Shown in pieces: positions 42,461 to 42,465 of a stretch of 42,465 nucleotides of DNA; the first letter of the stretch is position 1, and every line of letters begins with the position of its first letter. The notes below the pieces were generated by a model, which was not told where the DNA came from, ran no database searches, and saw only the letters and a list, made by a program, of their open reading frames with translations. The stretch spans positions 1 to 42,465 of the forward strand of contig REDO01000073.1 in NCBI GenBank assembly GCA_007693435.1. Reading direction: 5' to 3'. A program made the translations under genes and the position numbers. This stretch comes from Salinarimonadaceae bacterium (GTDB lineage: Bacteria > Pseudomonadota > Alphaproteobacteria > Rhizobiales > Beijerinckiaceae).

Positions 42461-42465
42461 AGCGC

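Overview
The window is a gene-dense, high-GC chromosomal segment of an alphaproteobacterium, most likely a Hyphomicrobiales (Rhizobiales) member. The evidence is gene order rather than a marker gene: HIG1 protein / cobalamin adenosyltransferase / etfB / etfA / 3-hydroxybutyryl-CoA dehydrogenase; clpS-clpA; ffh-rpsP-rimM-trmD; trpF-trpB-trpA; and DUF2948-hisD-UPF0262-LMW phosphatase are all arrangements typical of that order. GTG and TTG starts and 1-8 bp start/stop overlaps are common. I see no tRNA, rRNA, CRISPR array, insertion sequence, integrase or phage gene. This looks like core chromosome with small local oddities.

Layout. 1-4.3 kb (minus): acyl-CoA/electron-transfer block (hbd, etfA, etfB), PduO-type adenosyltransferase, a PagL-like outer-membrane barrel that seems to have lost its catalytic residues, and a HIG1-type membrane protein. 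4.5-7.2 kb: a periplasmic-binding-fold lipoprotein (PBP-activator type) divergent from rsmI-yraN. 7.4-13.1 kb (plus): clpS, clpA with a TTG start, a translationally coupled unknown membrane protein, tlyA and a TrmA/RlmD-type RNA methyltransferase. 13.1-17.0 kb (plus): a small Cys-rich protein, then ffh, rpsP, rimM and trmD, preceded by a terminator-like hairpin and a candidate promoter. 17.0-20.2 kb: a repeat-bearing spacer, a membrane-anchored trehalose-6-phosphate synthase fusion, and a DUF486 protein. 20.3-25.6 kb (minus): NylB-like serine hydrolase, MoeB-like E1 enzyme, trpA, trpB, trpF and a small two-helix membrane protein.

25.6-28.3 kb (plus): a TPP riboswitch followed by a thiamin-precursor ABC importer (thiY, thiZ, thiX). 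28.4-32.2 kb (plus): DUF2948, hisD, UPF0262, LMW phosphatase-like protein, and a DMT-family permease interrupted by one in-frame TGA. 32.3-38.3 kb: 3-hydroxybutyrate dehydrogenase coupled to a patatin-like hydrolase, a CYTH-CHAD protein, recX, a small lipoprotein and an intracellular PHB depolymerase. Together these suggest a cell that stores and mobilises polyhydroxybutyrate. 38.5-42.5 kb (plus): an iron(III) ABC importer behind an AT-rich, hairpin-rich leader.

No complete new defence or mobile system is visible. The observations I consider most worth following are the two-helix sensor-like module fused to trehalose-6-phosphate synthase, the PagL-like barrel without its His/Ser pair, the unknown membrane protein coupled to clpA, the DMT transporter with a single nonsense codon, and the repeated occurrence of 15-20 bp tandem microduplications in spacers, two of them abutting start codons.
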